This document shows positions 6,436 through 14,130 of a stretch of DNA of 14,810 nucleotides, in pieces (the first letter of the stretch is position 1; each line of letters starts with the position of its first letter). The stretch lies in contig NZ_CALIMY010000079.1 in NCBI RefSeq assembly GCF_938045205.1, forward strand, positions 1 to 14,810. Reading direction: 5' to 3'. Under the pieces are notes generated by a model. It made no database searches. It worked only from the letters and a program-made list of their open reading frames with translations, and had not been told where the DNA came from. A program made the translations under genes and the position numbers. The stretch is from an uncultured Campylobacter sp. (GTDB taxonomy: Bacteria; Campylobacterota; Campylobacteria; Campylobacterales; Campylobacteraceae).

Positions 6436-9027
6436 ATGATGTTTAGAACTTTGGCTAGATTTTTTTTGGGCATAACGATACTTTTTATAGTCTGCGCGGT
6501 AGGCCTAAAGCACGGCATAACGATTTCGCAGCTGGACGTGGGCTTTGCAAAGCTTGAGGGGTTTTATCTCAAGCTAAATAAAGGTCTCGTGCTGCGTATC
6601 AAAAATCTTGAAATTACGCAAAATAATACACAAAATTTAGAGCAAAATTCCACCGATCTGCGCACGCAAAGCGAGAAAATTTTGGAATTTAGCAAAAAAA
6701 TATCGCTTATCAACTCATTTTTTGAAGAGATCGACGTGCAAAATTTGAAGATCAAGGGCGAAAGTCTAAAGCTAAAATACAAAAGCGACGTTTTTTACAC
6801 AGATACGCGGTTTTTTAGGCTAAACTCGAAGATCACGCCAAGCGCAAACGGGCTGAACTTCGATCCAATCGAGCTTGAGCTAAATGATTTTAATCTCACT
6901 CTGCACGGCACGGCGCGAGCAAATTTCAGAGCCGATACGTATGATTTTAACGGCACCTTCGCTTCGCACGAGATCGCAGGCGAGCTTGACGTGCACAATA
7001 TCGGCTCGGAGCTAAATATCGAGATAAACCGCGCCTCGGCCTTGAGTCTGAAAAATTTTATGAATGAGCTGGGCGCACTTACGGGGCTAAATCCTCTTGC
7101 GAACGAGTGGATCTACGGCAAGGCGGTCGCGCAAAACTACTATATCGAAAACCTCCACGCCAAAATTGATCTGAAAGATCCGCGCCCGGTCGCCGAAAAC
7201 GTCAGCGCCACGGCTTATGCGCAGGATCTTACGATAAAATTTCAGCCGCAAATCGAAGCCGTAACGGTAAAAGATGCCAACATCACGCTCAAAAACGATT
7301 TTCTAAGCTTCACGCTAAATGAGCCTAAATTTAAAGGTAAAAGCCTGGAGGGAAGCGGCGTGCGTATCGGCGGGCTTTTTGAAGAGAGGCCGGTCGTATA
7401 TCTGGATCTGCGAACCAAGGAGAGTTTGGGTAAAGACCTTGTAGATATTTTGCAAAGCTACGGCATAGACGAGCCCGTATATCCGCTAGGCGGCGGGATC
7501 GATGCGCGCGTGCTGATAGACGTGGACGTAGAAAAGGAAAGTGCCAAGGTGGATGCGAACGTGACGCTAAAAGACGCCGATCTGATGATCTCTAAAGCGA
7601 AATTTCACTCCAAAGCCGCGCGGGTGCATATCACCGAGAAAAAAATCGACATCAAAGACGCGAATCTGCAAAATGAAATTTTTAACGCCACGGCAAGCGG
7701 TAGTATCGATATCGCCACGCGCAAAGCTAAATTTAACGGCATTATTCATAGCTTCAATCTCTCCCCGAACGGCAAAGAAATTTTAAAATTTGGCGACGCG
7801 CGAGATAATATAAGCCTTGATTTTAGCGGCAAAGCGCCAGTGCTGAGCTCGCAATTTTTAGGCGCGAAGATGAGCTTCGGCGAGCGGATCGAGATCAGCT
7901 CGCCCGATATTAGCGGAATTCTGCCCTTTTCCAAGACGCTTAAAAACGCTGGCATTAGCGGCGGAGACCTTAAAATTTTAACCAGCGATTTTACAAACTT
8001 AGATATCAGCAGCAGCAATCTCATCTTTGATTTCGGTCTGCTAAACAAAGACGGAAGCCATTATAAAAACGACTCTTTCACGCTTCGGGTGGGCGGAGGC
8101 GATCTGGACGGCTCTAGCGGAAGCGGTAAAATTTCTCTCAAAATCAACAAAGGCGGCAACTTCGTCTCTTTAAAAGACGTGGACGTCGCGATCAATACGA
8201 GCGTGCAAACCAGCGAGTTTAATAGCGGCACGAAGGAGCGCTCGCCGATAAATTTCAGCGGGCAAAACTCTTCCATCGTGCTATCCGATCTTAATAAGAC
8301 GCTGAAATTTACGCACTTTAACGGCGTGCTGGACGGTAAAAATATGAATTTAAACGCAAGCTTTAAACGCGGCGACGTGAAGTTGATCTTTAAAAAGAGC
8401 TTGCTTCAAATTTTTGCGCAAAACATCAGCGGCGAGGCGCTTAATCAATTCCTAGGCTCGCAGAGCTTCGACGGAGGGGTATTTACGCTAAAAGCAAGCG
8501 GCATCGATCCGCGAAACTACCGCGGCGAGATCAACGTGCAAAACACCTATCTGAAGGACTACATCATCTATCAAAGGCTGCTTAGCTTTATAAACTCCGT
8601 GCCGTCGCTGCTTACGTTTAAGACGCCCGATTTCAACGATCGCGGCTTTAGCGTGCAAAAGGGCAAAATTTACTTCCGCCGCAGCGGCGATAAAATTTAC
8701 ATAAACGCAATGAACTTTACCGGCAGTAGCGCAGACATCGCGGGTAACGGCGAAGTAGATATGAAAAGCGGCTCGCTAAATATCGATCTGGAGCTTAAAT
8801 ACCTCAAAGACGCAAGCTCGATAATCTCAAAAATCCCGCTTCTAAATCATATCATCTTGGGCGAAAACAACACGATCTCCACGATCATCGAGATTCGCGG
8901 CACGATGAAAAAGCCTACCTACTCGACCGGCGTTGCGACCGACGTGCTAAAAACGCCGTATAATCTCATCAAAAACACGCTGATGCTGCCTTTCGTGATC
9001 TTCGGCGACAGCGAGGAGAGCAGATGA
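6436..9027 (+). CDS. Large AsmA/YhdP-like envelope protein with AsmA-like C-terminal domain
   Basis: About 863 residues from the ATG at 6436 (the adjacent ATG at 6439 is equally possible). The frame extends back to a TTG at 6358, but that start lacks a ribosome-binding site and would put 26 odd residues before the membrane helix. With the short start a single helix (residues about 8-26, ARFFLGITILFIVCAVGL) anchors the protein, and the rest is a long run of amphipathic beta-strands in the periplasm, as in the AsmA/YhdP/TamB group thought to carry phospholipids between membranes. The last roughly 250 residues resemble the AsmA-like C-terminal domain, with the segment GVFTLKASGIDPRNYRGEI and a late FTGSSADIAGNGEVDM. 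The TGA overlaps the xerH ATG by four bases, so the two are co-translated. The gene has a T8 run at 6460-6467 early in the frame. Family is likely; the exact lipid role is inferred. Confidence 0.85.
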   Translation: MMFRTLARFFLGITILFIVCAVGLKHGITISQLDVGFAKLEGFYLKLNKGLVLRIKNLEITQNNTQNLEQNSTDLRTQSEKILEFSKKISLINSFFEEIDVQNLKIKGESLKLKYKSDVFYTDTRFFRLNSKITPSANGLNFDPIELELNDFNLTLHGTARANFRADTYDFNGTFASHEIAGELDVHNIGSELNIEINRASALSLKNFMNELGALTGLNPLANEWIYGKAVAQNYYIENLHAKIDLKDPRPVAENVSATAYAQDLTIKFQPQIEAVTVKDANITLKNDFLSFTLNEPKFKGKSLEGSGVRIGGLFEERPVVYLDLRTKESLGKDLVDILQSYGIDEPVYPLGGGIDARVLIDVDVEKESAKVDANVTLKDADLMISKAKFHSKAARVHITEKKIDIKDANLQNEIFNATASGSIDIATRKAKFNGIIHSFNLSPNGKEILKFGDARDNISLDFSGKAPVLSSQFLGAKMSFGERIEISSPDISGILPFSKTLKNAGISGGDLKILTSDFTNLDISSSNLIFDFGLLNKDGSHYKNDSFTLRVGGGDLDGSSGSGKISLKINKGGNFVSLKDVDVAINTSVQTSEFNSGTKERSPINFSGQNSSIVLSDLNKTLKFTHFNGVLDGKNMNLNASFKRGDVKLIFKKSLLQIFAQNISGEALNQFLGSQSFDGGVFTLKASGIDPRNYRGEINVQNTYLKDYIIYQRLLSFINSVPSLLTFKTPDFNDRGFSVQKGKIYFRRSGDKIYINAMNFTGSSADIAGNGEVDMKSGSLNIDLELKYLKDASSIISKIPLLNHIILGENNTISTIIEIRGTMKKPTYSTGVATDVLKTPYNLIKNTLMLPFVIFGDSEESR

Positions 9028-10085
9028 AATTTCCGCTCGATTATAAGGATAGCTTTGAAAAATCGCTGCTGTTTTGGCTCGTAAAATTCGTGCGCTACAA
9101 GCTAAGCGCGTTATCGAATAAGGAGCTGAAAAACGACGCGCTGTTTCGCCGCGCGAGCCTGGCGCTAAATCATGAAGTAGCAAATATCAATGAACTCGAG
9201 CGGCTCGCAAAAGACGCGCGAAACGCAGGCCTTACGGGCATTAACACTTACTTTAACCCGCTTAAAAAATTTTACGAAGCGATAGTAGAGTACGGCCTTG
9301 AGAGTATGAAAAATATCGACGAGGAGCTTTTGAGCGAAATTTTAGCCTCGATTACGGGCGGGCTGAGTGATGCGAGCAAAAAAAACTACCGTATCGCGCT
9401 GATAAATTTTTTCGGCTTCATCGACCGTCAAAACGAGCAGGACGGCACCTCACATAACTTCGGCATCGAGCTTAAGCACTGGGGCGGCATTAGCGGCAGC
9501 CGCGGCACGAAGCTTCCTGAGTTTATGAGCGAGGAGGAGTTGAAGCGGTTTTTGGACGCGATAAATTTAAGCGAGTTTCCCTCCTTTGCTCACCGCAACC
9601 GCCTGATCGTAAAAATCATCGTCTACACCGGCATCCGCGTGGGCGAGGCGATAAATTTAAAGCGCAAAGATATCGCGCCTGAGGGCGATCTTTTCGTCAT
9701 CAGAATCCGCGGTAAGGGCAATAAATACCGCATCGTAATGATCAAGCGCCACCTAATTGAGGAGCATCTAAACGCGCTGGAGACGAATTTTGCAAACAAA
9801 GAAGGCTATCTTTTCGTCACCAAAAACGGCGCGCCGCTCACTCAAGCATACGTCAGCGGCATCGTGGAGAAAATTTTAATGAGCGCGGGTATACGCAAGG
9901 AAAAAAACGGCGCTCATATGCTGCGCCACACCTTCGCAACGATGCTTTACAAAAAGCAAAAGGACCTCGTACTCGTCCAGGAAGCCCTCGGCCACGCGAG
10001 CCTAAATACTTCGCGCATCTACACCCACTTCGACAGCGACAAACTGCGCCTTGCAGCGAAAGTCGCGGAGGAATTTGAGGAGTAA
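9024..10085 (+). CDS. xerH: Tyrosine recombinase XerH
   Basis: The protein has 353 residues, close to Helicobacter XerH (about 360). All catalytic residues of a tyrosine recombinase are visible: R205 (TGIRVGEA), K231 (RGKGNKYR), H298 and R301 (HMLRHTF), H324 (LGHASLNTS) and the nucleophile Y333 (RIYTHFD). The N-terminal half holds the core DNA-binding helices. XerH acts alone at a difH site to resolve chromosome dimers, replacing the XerC/XerD pair in Campylobacterota. The start overlaps the AsmA-like stop (ATGA), with AGGAG at 9014-9018 five bases ahead. A hairpin terminator follows about 40 bases after the stop. I could not identify a difH site with confidence. A phage integrase is unlikely: there is no att-like repeat or phage gene nearby, and the match is to the chromosomal XerH form. 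Confidence 0.95.
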   Translation: MKFPLDYKDSFEKSLLFWLVKFVRYKLSALSNKELKNDALFRRASLALNHEVANINELERLAKDARNAGLTGINTYFNPLKKFYEAIVEYGLESMKNIDEELLSEILASITGGLSDASKKNYRIALINFFGFIDRQNEQDGTSHNFGIELKHWGGISGSRGTKLPEFMSEEELKRFLDAINLSEFPSFAHRNRLIVKIIVYTGIRVGEAINLKRKDIAPEGDLFVIRIRGKGNKYRIVMIKRHLIEEHLNALETNFANKEGYLFVTKNGAPLTQAYVSGIVEKILMSAGIRKEKNGAHMLRHTFATMLYKKQKDLVLVQEALGHASLNTSRIYTHFDSDKLRLAAKVAEEFEE

Positions 10086-10122
10086 AATTTTAAAATTTGC
10101 GGCGGTGCGAGGCTTGGCTGAG

Positions 10123-10145
10123 CGAGATTTTTTAAATCTCGTTTT
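10123..10145 (+). terminator. Intrinsic terminator after xerH
   Basis: An eight-base perfect stem, CGAGATTT (10123-10130) and AAATCTCG (10134-10141), with a TTT loop, is followed by TTTT. It lies 38 bases past the xerH stop and is the best terminator for the AsmA-like/xerH pair. The short U run makes it moderate in strength. The arm word CGAGATTT is shared with the inverted repeat at 10871-10929. Confidence 0.6.
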
Positions 10146-10794
10146 GATGCGGCTTTGAAATCGCTTTTTATGGAATTTATTTTCTAAAAAATTTGGAATT
10201 TTATTTTGAAAAATTTTAAAATTTGTTTTTCATACTCGCATAACAAAACCTAAAATTTTACCTTTCGCACTTTAGAATTTAGCTCATTAACTCGGCAAAA
10301 TTTTAAATTAACGCGCGAGCCTTAGAGCTTGATCGAAAAAAATTCTAAAATTTTGCTCTTTTAGAGTATAGAATAATTTACTTTTTAGATTTTCTAATAT
10401 GATTTCGCCTAAAATTCCAGATAAATTTAGTGCAAAATTTCATTTAAATTTTGACGATACGGGATTTCATCCGAGGATTTTATAAACAAAAGGTAATCGA
10501 CATATTAAGAGGTAGCGGATATAAAATTTATCTGCAAATTCCGCAAGGATGGAATTCCTGATTTAAAATTATTTAAACCCTCAAAATTTTATAGTTTGAT
10601 ATGCCTTCAAATTCTCATCGCACCGAATTCTCCTTAAAATTTAAAAATGCAAAAGATTTGCCACCAAAGTTTGCTACGAAATTTACCGACGCGAAGCTTG
10701 CTTCATAAACAGCGCAGGAATCATATAGAAATTTCTAATAAAATTTAAAGAGATAAAATCATCGGCATGATTATTTTAGATTTATTTTACGACA
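10146..10794. other. AT-rich non-coding stretch between xerH and rrc
   Basis: About 650 bases with no convincing gene. Two short frames are open without ribosome-binding sites: 10399-10485 (28 codons from ATG) and 10448-10561 (37 codons, one frame over), which together could be a frameshifted small gene or chance. One exact AAATTTTAAAATTT palindrome lies at 10211-10224. I see no tRNA, mobile-element end or clear promoter assignable to a gene. Confidence 0.5.
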
Positions 10795-11010
10795 GAAATC
10801 CCGCTCTTGCGAGCAGGATTTCATTTCTTAGGGGGATAAGAAAAGGAGTTTAGGCTAAATAAATTTAGCCCGAGATTTCGTCTAGCCACGGAGTCCCGCG
10901 GCAAAAAGGAGCAAAAAGACGAAATCTCGCGCAAAATTTTAAGCCAAGATTTGAACGATCAGCTCGCGACAATAAACGAGATTTGCGACGGCTTCAAAAG
11001 CTATCGCAAA
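10795..11010 (-). ncRNA. Candidate structured RNA or structured 3' region downstream of rrc
   Basis: Four consecutive stem-loops, 5' to 3' on the minus strand: (1) 11010-10982, TTTGCGA/TCGCAAA outer stem with an inner GCTT/AAGC stem; (2) 10929-10871, a perfect 13-base stem (AGACGAAATCTCG / CGAGATTTCGTCT) enclosing a 7-pair hairpin GCCGCGG-GACT-CCGTGGC; (3) 10870-10853, GGCTAAA/TTTAGCC; (4) 10822-10795, a 12-pair stem with arms GAAATCCTGCTC and GAGCGGGATTTC around a four-base loop. In (2) and (4) the only imperfect pair is G-U on the minus strand but A-C on the plus strand, so a minus transcript folds better. That matches the direction of rrc, whose stop is 25 bases upstream. It could be a processed 3' UTR, an sRNA or a repeat element. 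No known RNA family is recognised and the final hairpin lacks a U run. Confidence 0.35.
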
Positions 11011-11034
11011 AACGCCGTGCCGCAAGCATCAAAA

Positions 11035-11679
11035 TTAAACGAGCCTTTGTTTTTTGAAATACTCGCGCGGAGCCTTGCAGAGCGGACAGGCGCCCGGGGC
11101 TTTCTTGCCGCGATGAACGTGGCCGCAGACCTCGCACACCCAAACTTCCTCGTCAAAGCTCTCGAAAAAGCCCTCTTCTAGCAGGATCTTTTGAAGCTCG
11201 TTGTATTCGCGCTCGTGCTCCTCCTCGACCTTGCCGATAGCGTTAAAAAGGCGCGCTACCTCTTTTTTGCCCTCTTCGGTCGCGATTTTAGCGAAGCTAG
11301 GATACATGCTCTCGTGCTCGTAGCGCTCGCCGGCGGCGGCGTCGAGCAGATTTTTATCCATCTTATCAAGCGCTATGCCGGCAGCCGCATGATGTGCCTT
11401 TAGCTCGGCTCTGGCGTGCCATTTTTCATTTTCGGCAGCCTCGTAAAAATGTCGCGCAATGGCGTGAAAGCCCGCCTCTTTGGCCAAATCGCCGTAAAGA
11501 TCGTATTTGTTGCGCGCTTGAGACTCGCCTGCGAACGCCTTCATTAAATTTACCTGCGTCAGATCCTCGGTGATGCATTTCATCGGCTCTCCGCAGCAGC
11601 TAAGCGTGCCGCTGCCTACTTTTTGCACCTCGACCTCCGCGCCGCATTTGTCGCATCTGTAAGTTTCGTACTGTCTCAT
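11035..11679 (-). CDS. rrc: Desulforubrerythrin (rubrerythrin-type peroxide reductase)
   Basis: The protein has 214 residues and three iron domains in order, the architecture described for C. jejuni Rrc. An N-terminal desulforedoxin-like centre uses C9, C12, C28 and C29 (CDKCG and SCCGEPM). A four-helix di-iron domain has E52 (AGESQARNKY), E85 and H88 (NEKWHA), E118 and E121 (GERYEHE), and E152 and H155 (VEEEH). A C-terminal rubredoxin domain uses C182, C185, C198 and C201 (CEVCG and CPLC). It is cytoplasmic and reduces hydrogen peroxide with electrons passed through the FeS4 centres, protecting a microaerophile or anaerobe. The gene stands alone, convergent with xerH, with AGGGA before the ATG and a candidate promoter just upstream. 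I see no convincing PerR box. All metal ligands are intact. Confidence 0.95.
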   Translation of the reverse strand: MRQYETYRCDKCGAEVEVQKVGSGTLSCCGEPMKCITEDLTQVNLMKAFAGESQARNKYDLYGDLAKEAGFHAIARHFYEAAENEKWHARAELKAHHAAAGIALDKMDKNLLDAAAGERYEHESMYPSFAKIATEEGKKEVARLFNAIGKVEEEHEREYNELQKILLEEGFFESFDEEVWVCEVCGHVHRGKKAPGACPLCKAPREYFKKQRLV

Positions 11680-11707
11680 TTCAATTCCCTATCAAAATTT
11701 TTGGGGA

Positions 11708-11716
11708 ATGATACCA
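11708..11716 (-). promoter_or_regulatory. Candidate extended -10 for rrc
   Basis: TGGTATCAT on the minus strand combines an extended TG with a TATCAT hexamer (11713-11708). It sits about 30 bases before the rrc ATG and would give a leader of roughly 20 bases with AGGGA in it. No defined -35 box is seen. A loose inverted repeat TTCTCA/TGAGAA (11753-11758 and 11774-11779) lies further upstream and could be an operator, but this is speculative. Confidence 0.35.
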
Positions 11717-12090
11717 CGGCTACTATTAAATTTTACTTAATAAATTTTATTCTTCTCAATAAATTTATGTTTTTGAGAAAATTTTGGCACGGAATTTCCA
11801 TCCGCAAAATCTAAACTTAAGATTTTTCAAAGCAAATGAAATTTCAAGCAAAAGCGCTAATGCTCGATTATCTAAAAATATAAAATTTAGTTTTTTGACT
11901 CATTTAGTCTACGATTTTCAAGGCTAGTCACATCATTGGAAATTTTTTAAAATTTTAAAGTTATCTCAAAAATAACTTGCTAATTTTGCCGCGCAGTCTT
12001 GTTTACGAGTATATAACAATGCTCAGTAAAAGCAGCTTTAAATGCACCAACGAGCTGCCCGATTGTAATTATAAAGCGCTAAAAGCGTAA
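11717..12090. other. AT-rich intergenic stretch between sixA and rrc
   Basis: About 370 bases between the sixA stop and the rrc promoter. A small hairpin AAGTTAT/ATAACTT (11958-11964 and 11972-11978) lies about 110 bases after the sixA stop and is followed on the minus strand by an AT run; it is a weak terminator candidate for sixA. A 23-codon ATG frame at 12019-12090 (+) has no ribosome-binding site and is not called. Nothing else is recognised. Confidence 0.4.
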
Positions 12091-12765
12091 TTAAGGGCAT
12101 TGTAGCATTACCATCTTGCCGCTATGATCGGTAATATCTGAGAATTTATGAACGTCAAATTCTAAGCCGCAAATCGAGCAAGGAGGAAATTTATCGACTT
12201 CCTTTTCTCCTAAAAGCGAGCAAATTCCGCCTATTGCCGGATTATGTCCAACGATAAATACGCATTTCGCGCTAGCTGCGTTAAAATTTCGCATAACATC
12301 TGTGCTAGAAATTTCTACATCATTGCAAGATATCGCATTATCTTTGCCAATGCTAGCGGGAATTTTAGCGCTCTTAAAAGCAGAATTTTCAGCGTTTGTG
12401 TCGCGATGTTTTTCGCTACTCAAACCAACCGCATTGTATTTTTCAACATTCACACTGCACCCAAAAAATCGTTTCTCATCCAAGCTGCGAACAAACTTTG
12501 CCAAATCCCATAAGCTTGCGTCATATAACTCTCGCAATGACGCTACCCTTTTTGTCGCATCTAACGCATTAGCGATAATTTGCGCCGTATGGAGTGCGCG
12601 TATAGCCGAACTTGTAATAATCAAATCAGGCATAAGTCCCAAGCTACGCAGCTTTTCTCCGAGTTTAATTGCGCAAAGTTCGCCCGCATGGCTTAATGCC
12701 CGCTCAAAATCGCTTCCGTTGCCACTTTGCGCCTCGGCATGTCTTATAAAATATATCCGCTTCAT
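12091..12765 (-). CDS. sixA: SixA-like histidine phosphatase with an internal insertion
   Basis: The protein has 224 residues from the ATG at 12765; the ATG two codons upstream is rejected because AAAGGA runs into it, whereas it lies five bases before the second ATG. This is a histidine-phosphatase (RHG) superfamily member: the phosphohistidine loop is IRHAEA (nucleophile H9), followed by SSAIRALHTAQIIA with the conserved arginine, RELYDAS, and the second histidine in VGHNPAIG (H174). SixA removes phosphate from phosphohistidine on signalling or PTS proteins; the Campylobacter substrate is not known. E. coli SixA is about 160 residues. The extra length is an insertion of about 65 polar residues (about 99-166, DNA about 12268-12471) between RSLDEK and AKCVFIVGHNP. 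The frame is intact across it. The gene follows the rhomboid gene by 44 bases on the same strand. Confidence 0.85.
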   Translation of the reverse strand: MKRIYFIRHAEAQSGNGSDFERALSHAGELCAIKLGEKLRSLGLMPDLIITSSAIRALHTAQIIANALDATKRVASLRELYDASLWDLAKFVRSLDEKRFFGCSVNVEKYNAVGLSSEKHRDTNAENSAFKSAKIPASIGKDNAISCNDVEISSTDVMRNFNAASAKCVFIVGHNPAIGGICSLLGEKEVDKFPPCSICGLEFDVHKFSDITDHSGKMVMLQCP

Positions 12766-12809
12766 CTGCATCCTTTCATAAAATTTTATGTATAATTTAG
12801 CGTTAAATT

Positions 12810-13367
12810 CTACAAAATTCTAAATTTTTTCTGAATCATACCAAAGCCATAACCGACCACAAATCCCGCTATGTGCGCATACCATGCCACATTTACGCCC
12901 ATTAACATCGGCGCAAAGCTCATTATCAAAATCGCGACAAAAATCCCGCCCGCATTGCGTTCATCAAAATAAGCAATCACGCCTAAAAGCACGCAAATAG
13001 CGCCACTAGCGCCTACGATATTGACGATTTCTCCCATGCTCATGGCATAACGGATATAAATCAGACACAAAGCGCCACTCAGCAGCCCGCCTACGATGTA
13101 AAGTAGCGTAAATTTTATCCCACCGAACGCTCGCTCTAAAATCCCACCAAATTGATACAAAACAGCCATATTCATCGCTAGATGCATCACTCCGCCGTGC
13201 ATAAAAAATGAACTTAGTAATTGCCACGGCATCCCCTCGAAAAAATATGGATTGAGCCCGAAAAACAGGTAGGACTTAAAGCCGAAAAAATATTCCAATG
13301 CGAATGAAATCACGAAGAATAGGACATTCGCCGCGATGATCGCGAGAGTAAATTGGCCTGTTTGCAT
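12810..13367 (-). CDS. Rhomboid-family intramembrane serine protease
   Basis: The protein has 185 residues from the ATG at 13367, preceded by AAGGAG. The open frame extends seven codons back to a GTG, but that start would place the ribosome-binding site inside the gene. Six membrane segments are evident. The rhomboid signatures are present: HLAMN (H62 and N66) in the second helix, the catalytic serine S121 in VGASGAICVLLG, and the catalytic histidine H165 in AWYAHIAGFVVGY. The expected activity is cleavage of membrane-spanning substrates in the inner membrane; substrates in Campylobacter are unknown. The compact six-helix form, without extra helix or cytosolic domain, is the basic bacterial type. 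It lies upstream of sixA on the same strand with a 44-base gap and may share its transcript. Weak -10-like TACTAT lies about 25 bases before the ATG. Confidence 0.93.
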   Translation of the reverse strand: MQTGQFTLAIIAANVLFFVISFALEYFFGFKSYLFFGLNPYFFEGMPWQLLSSFFMHGGVMHLAMNMAVLYQFGGILERAFGGIKFTLLYIVGGLLSGALCLIYIRYAMSMGEIVNIVGASGAICVLLGVIAYFDERNAGGIFVAILIMSFAPMLMGVNVAWYAHIAGFVVGYGFGMIQKKFRIL

Positions 13368-14130
13368 GAAACTCCTTAAATTTTTCACGCATAGTAGCGA
13401 AATTTTGATTAAATTAAAGGCGTCGTGTGATTTATAGGCTCGAGATAAATTTCATAGATAAGTGTTGGCATCAAAATTTCGGCGAATAGTTTTAGTTGCA
13501 AGCGCCTTAATAAATAGCTGCGCTAAAATTTAAAATTTAGATATAAAGCTTTAAACTAAAATTTCCTTAATAAAATTTAGATCGTAAATCTTTTTTAAAA
13601 CTTTACTGGAATTTATAAAGTTTATCTGACGTAAATTAAAAAAACAAACATGCCGTTAAATTTAATAACGATGAAATTTCAGCTATATGAAGCTTCTTTG
13701 TAGAATTTTATGTAAAATTATAAGTATAATTTTACTAAGAATAACAAAAATTTGAGTTCAAATTAATTTCAAAATAAATTTTAGAGTAAATATTTTAAAT
13801 GCTTATTATATTGCGCGTTAAAAATGCTAATTTAATTTGCTATAGCAGTATTAAAGTGAGTTTTTATTGATAAGTTTTTACTGCAAGAGCTAAAAGCCAT
13901 AAAAATTTTAAAATTTGATTAGAATTTTAGGAATTTAATAAATTCTACAAAGCTAGGTTACAGCTAAAATCCCAAGCGAATTATCTGAAAAATTTTACTT
14001 GAAATTTTAGAACATAAATCAAACCGCCGCGAATTTTTAAAAGGTCTAGCAAAATTCCATAAAATCTAATAAATTCCAAAAGTTATGAGAAATTTTTCAA
14101 AAAAAATACGGCGAAAGAAATTTAAAAATC
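13368..14130. other. 760-base very AT-rich non-coding gap
   Basis: No gene is supported between the rhomboid start and the lipoprotein stop, both on the minus strand. The stretch holds an 11-base-arm palindrome (13712-13735), an AAACTTTA/TAAAGTTT inverted repeat (13598-13605 and 13616-13623) and an exact AAATTTTAAAATTT (13903-13916). A 17-codon ATG frame near 13650 lacks a ribosome-binding site. Either the gap is largely regulatory or decayed sequence, or it hides a small RNA I cannot recognise. Confidence 0.5.
13712..13735. repeat. Near-perfect 24-base palindrome
   Basis: Arms GTAAAATTATA (13712-13722) and TATAATTTTAC (13725-13735) are exact inverted copies separated by AG. It contains TATAAT on both strands, so it could hold divergent -10 elements or bind a dimeric regulator. 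It lies about 345 bases before the rhomboid gene. No regulator is assigned. Confidence 0.55.

Noticed and set aside
9024..10085. Phage or island integrase, implying a mobile element
   Set aside because: Sequence, length and catalytic layout match chromosomal XerH, and there are no att-like repeats, tRNA target or phage genes nearby.
10399..10561. Two overlapping short frames (10399-10485 and 10448-10561) that could be one frameshifted small gene
   Set aside because: No ribosome-binding site, no recognisable family, and total length of only about 54 residues; kept as non-coding.
10951..11181. 76-codon plus-strand frame overlapping the end of rrc
   Set aside because: It is mostly the antisense of the rubredoxin domain of rrc and has no ribosome-binding site.
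12019..12090. 23-codon ATG frame on the plus strand, MLSKSSFKCTNELPDCNYKA and onward
   Set aside because: The protein-like composition is intriguing, but there is no ribosome-binding site and no known match; it ends at the sixA stop by chance or as a remnant.
12302..12781. 159-codon plus-strand frame across sixA
   Set aside because: Antisense shadow; sixA has the catalytic motifs and a proper ribosome-binding site, this frame has neither.
14075..14100. AGTTATGAGAAATTTTTCA, considered as a difH-like or operator palindrome
   Set aside because: The symmetry is imperfect and I cannot recall the difH consensus well enough to claim a match. It is far from xerH and lies in AT-rich sequence where such words are common.
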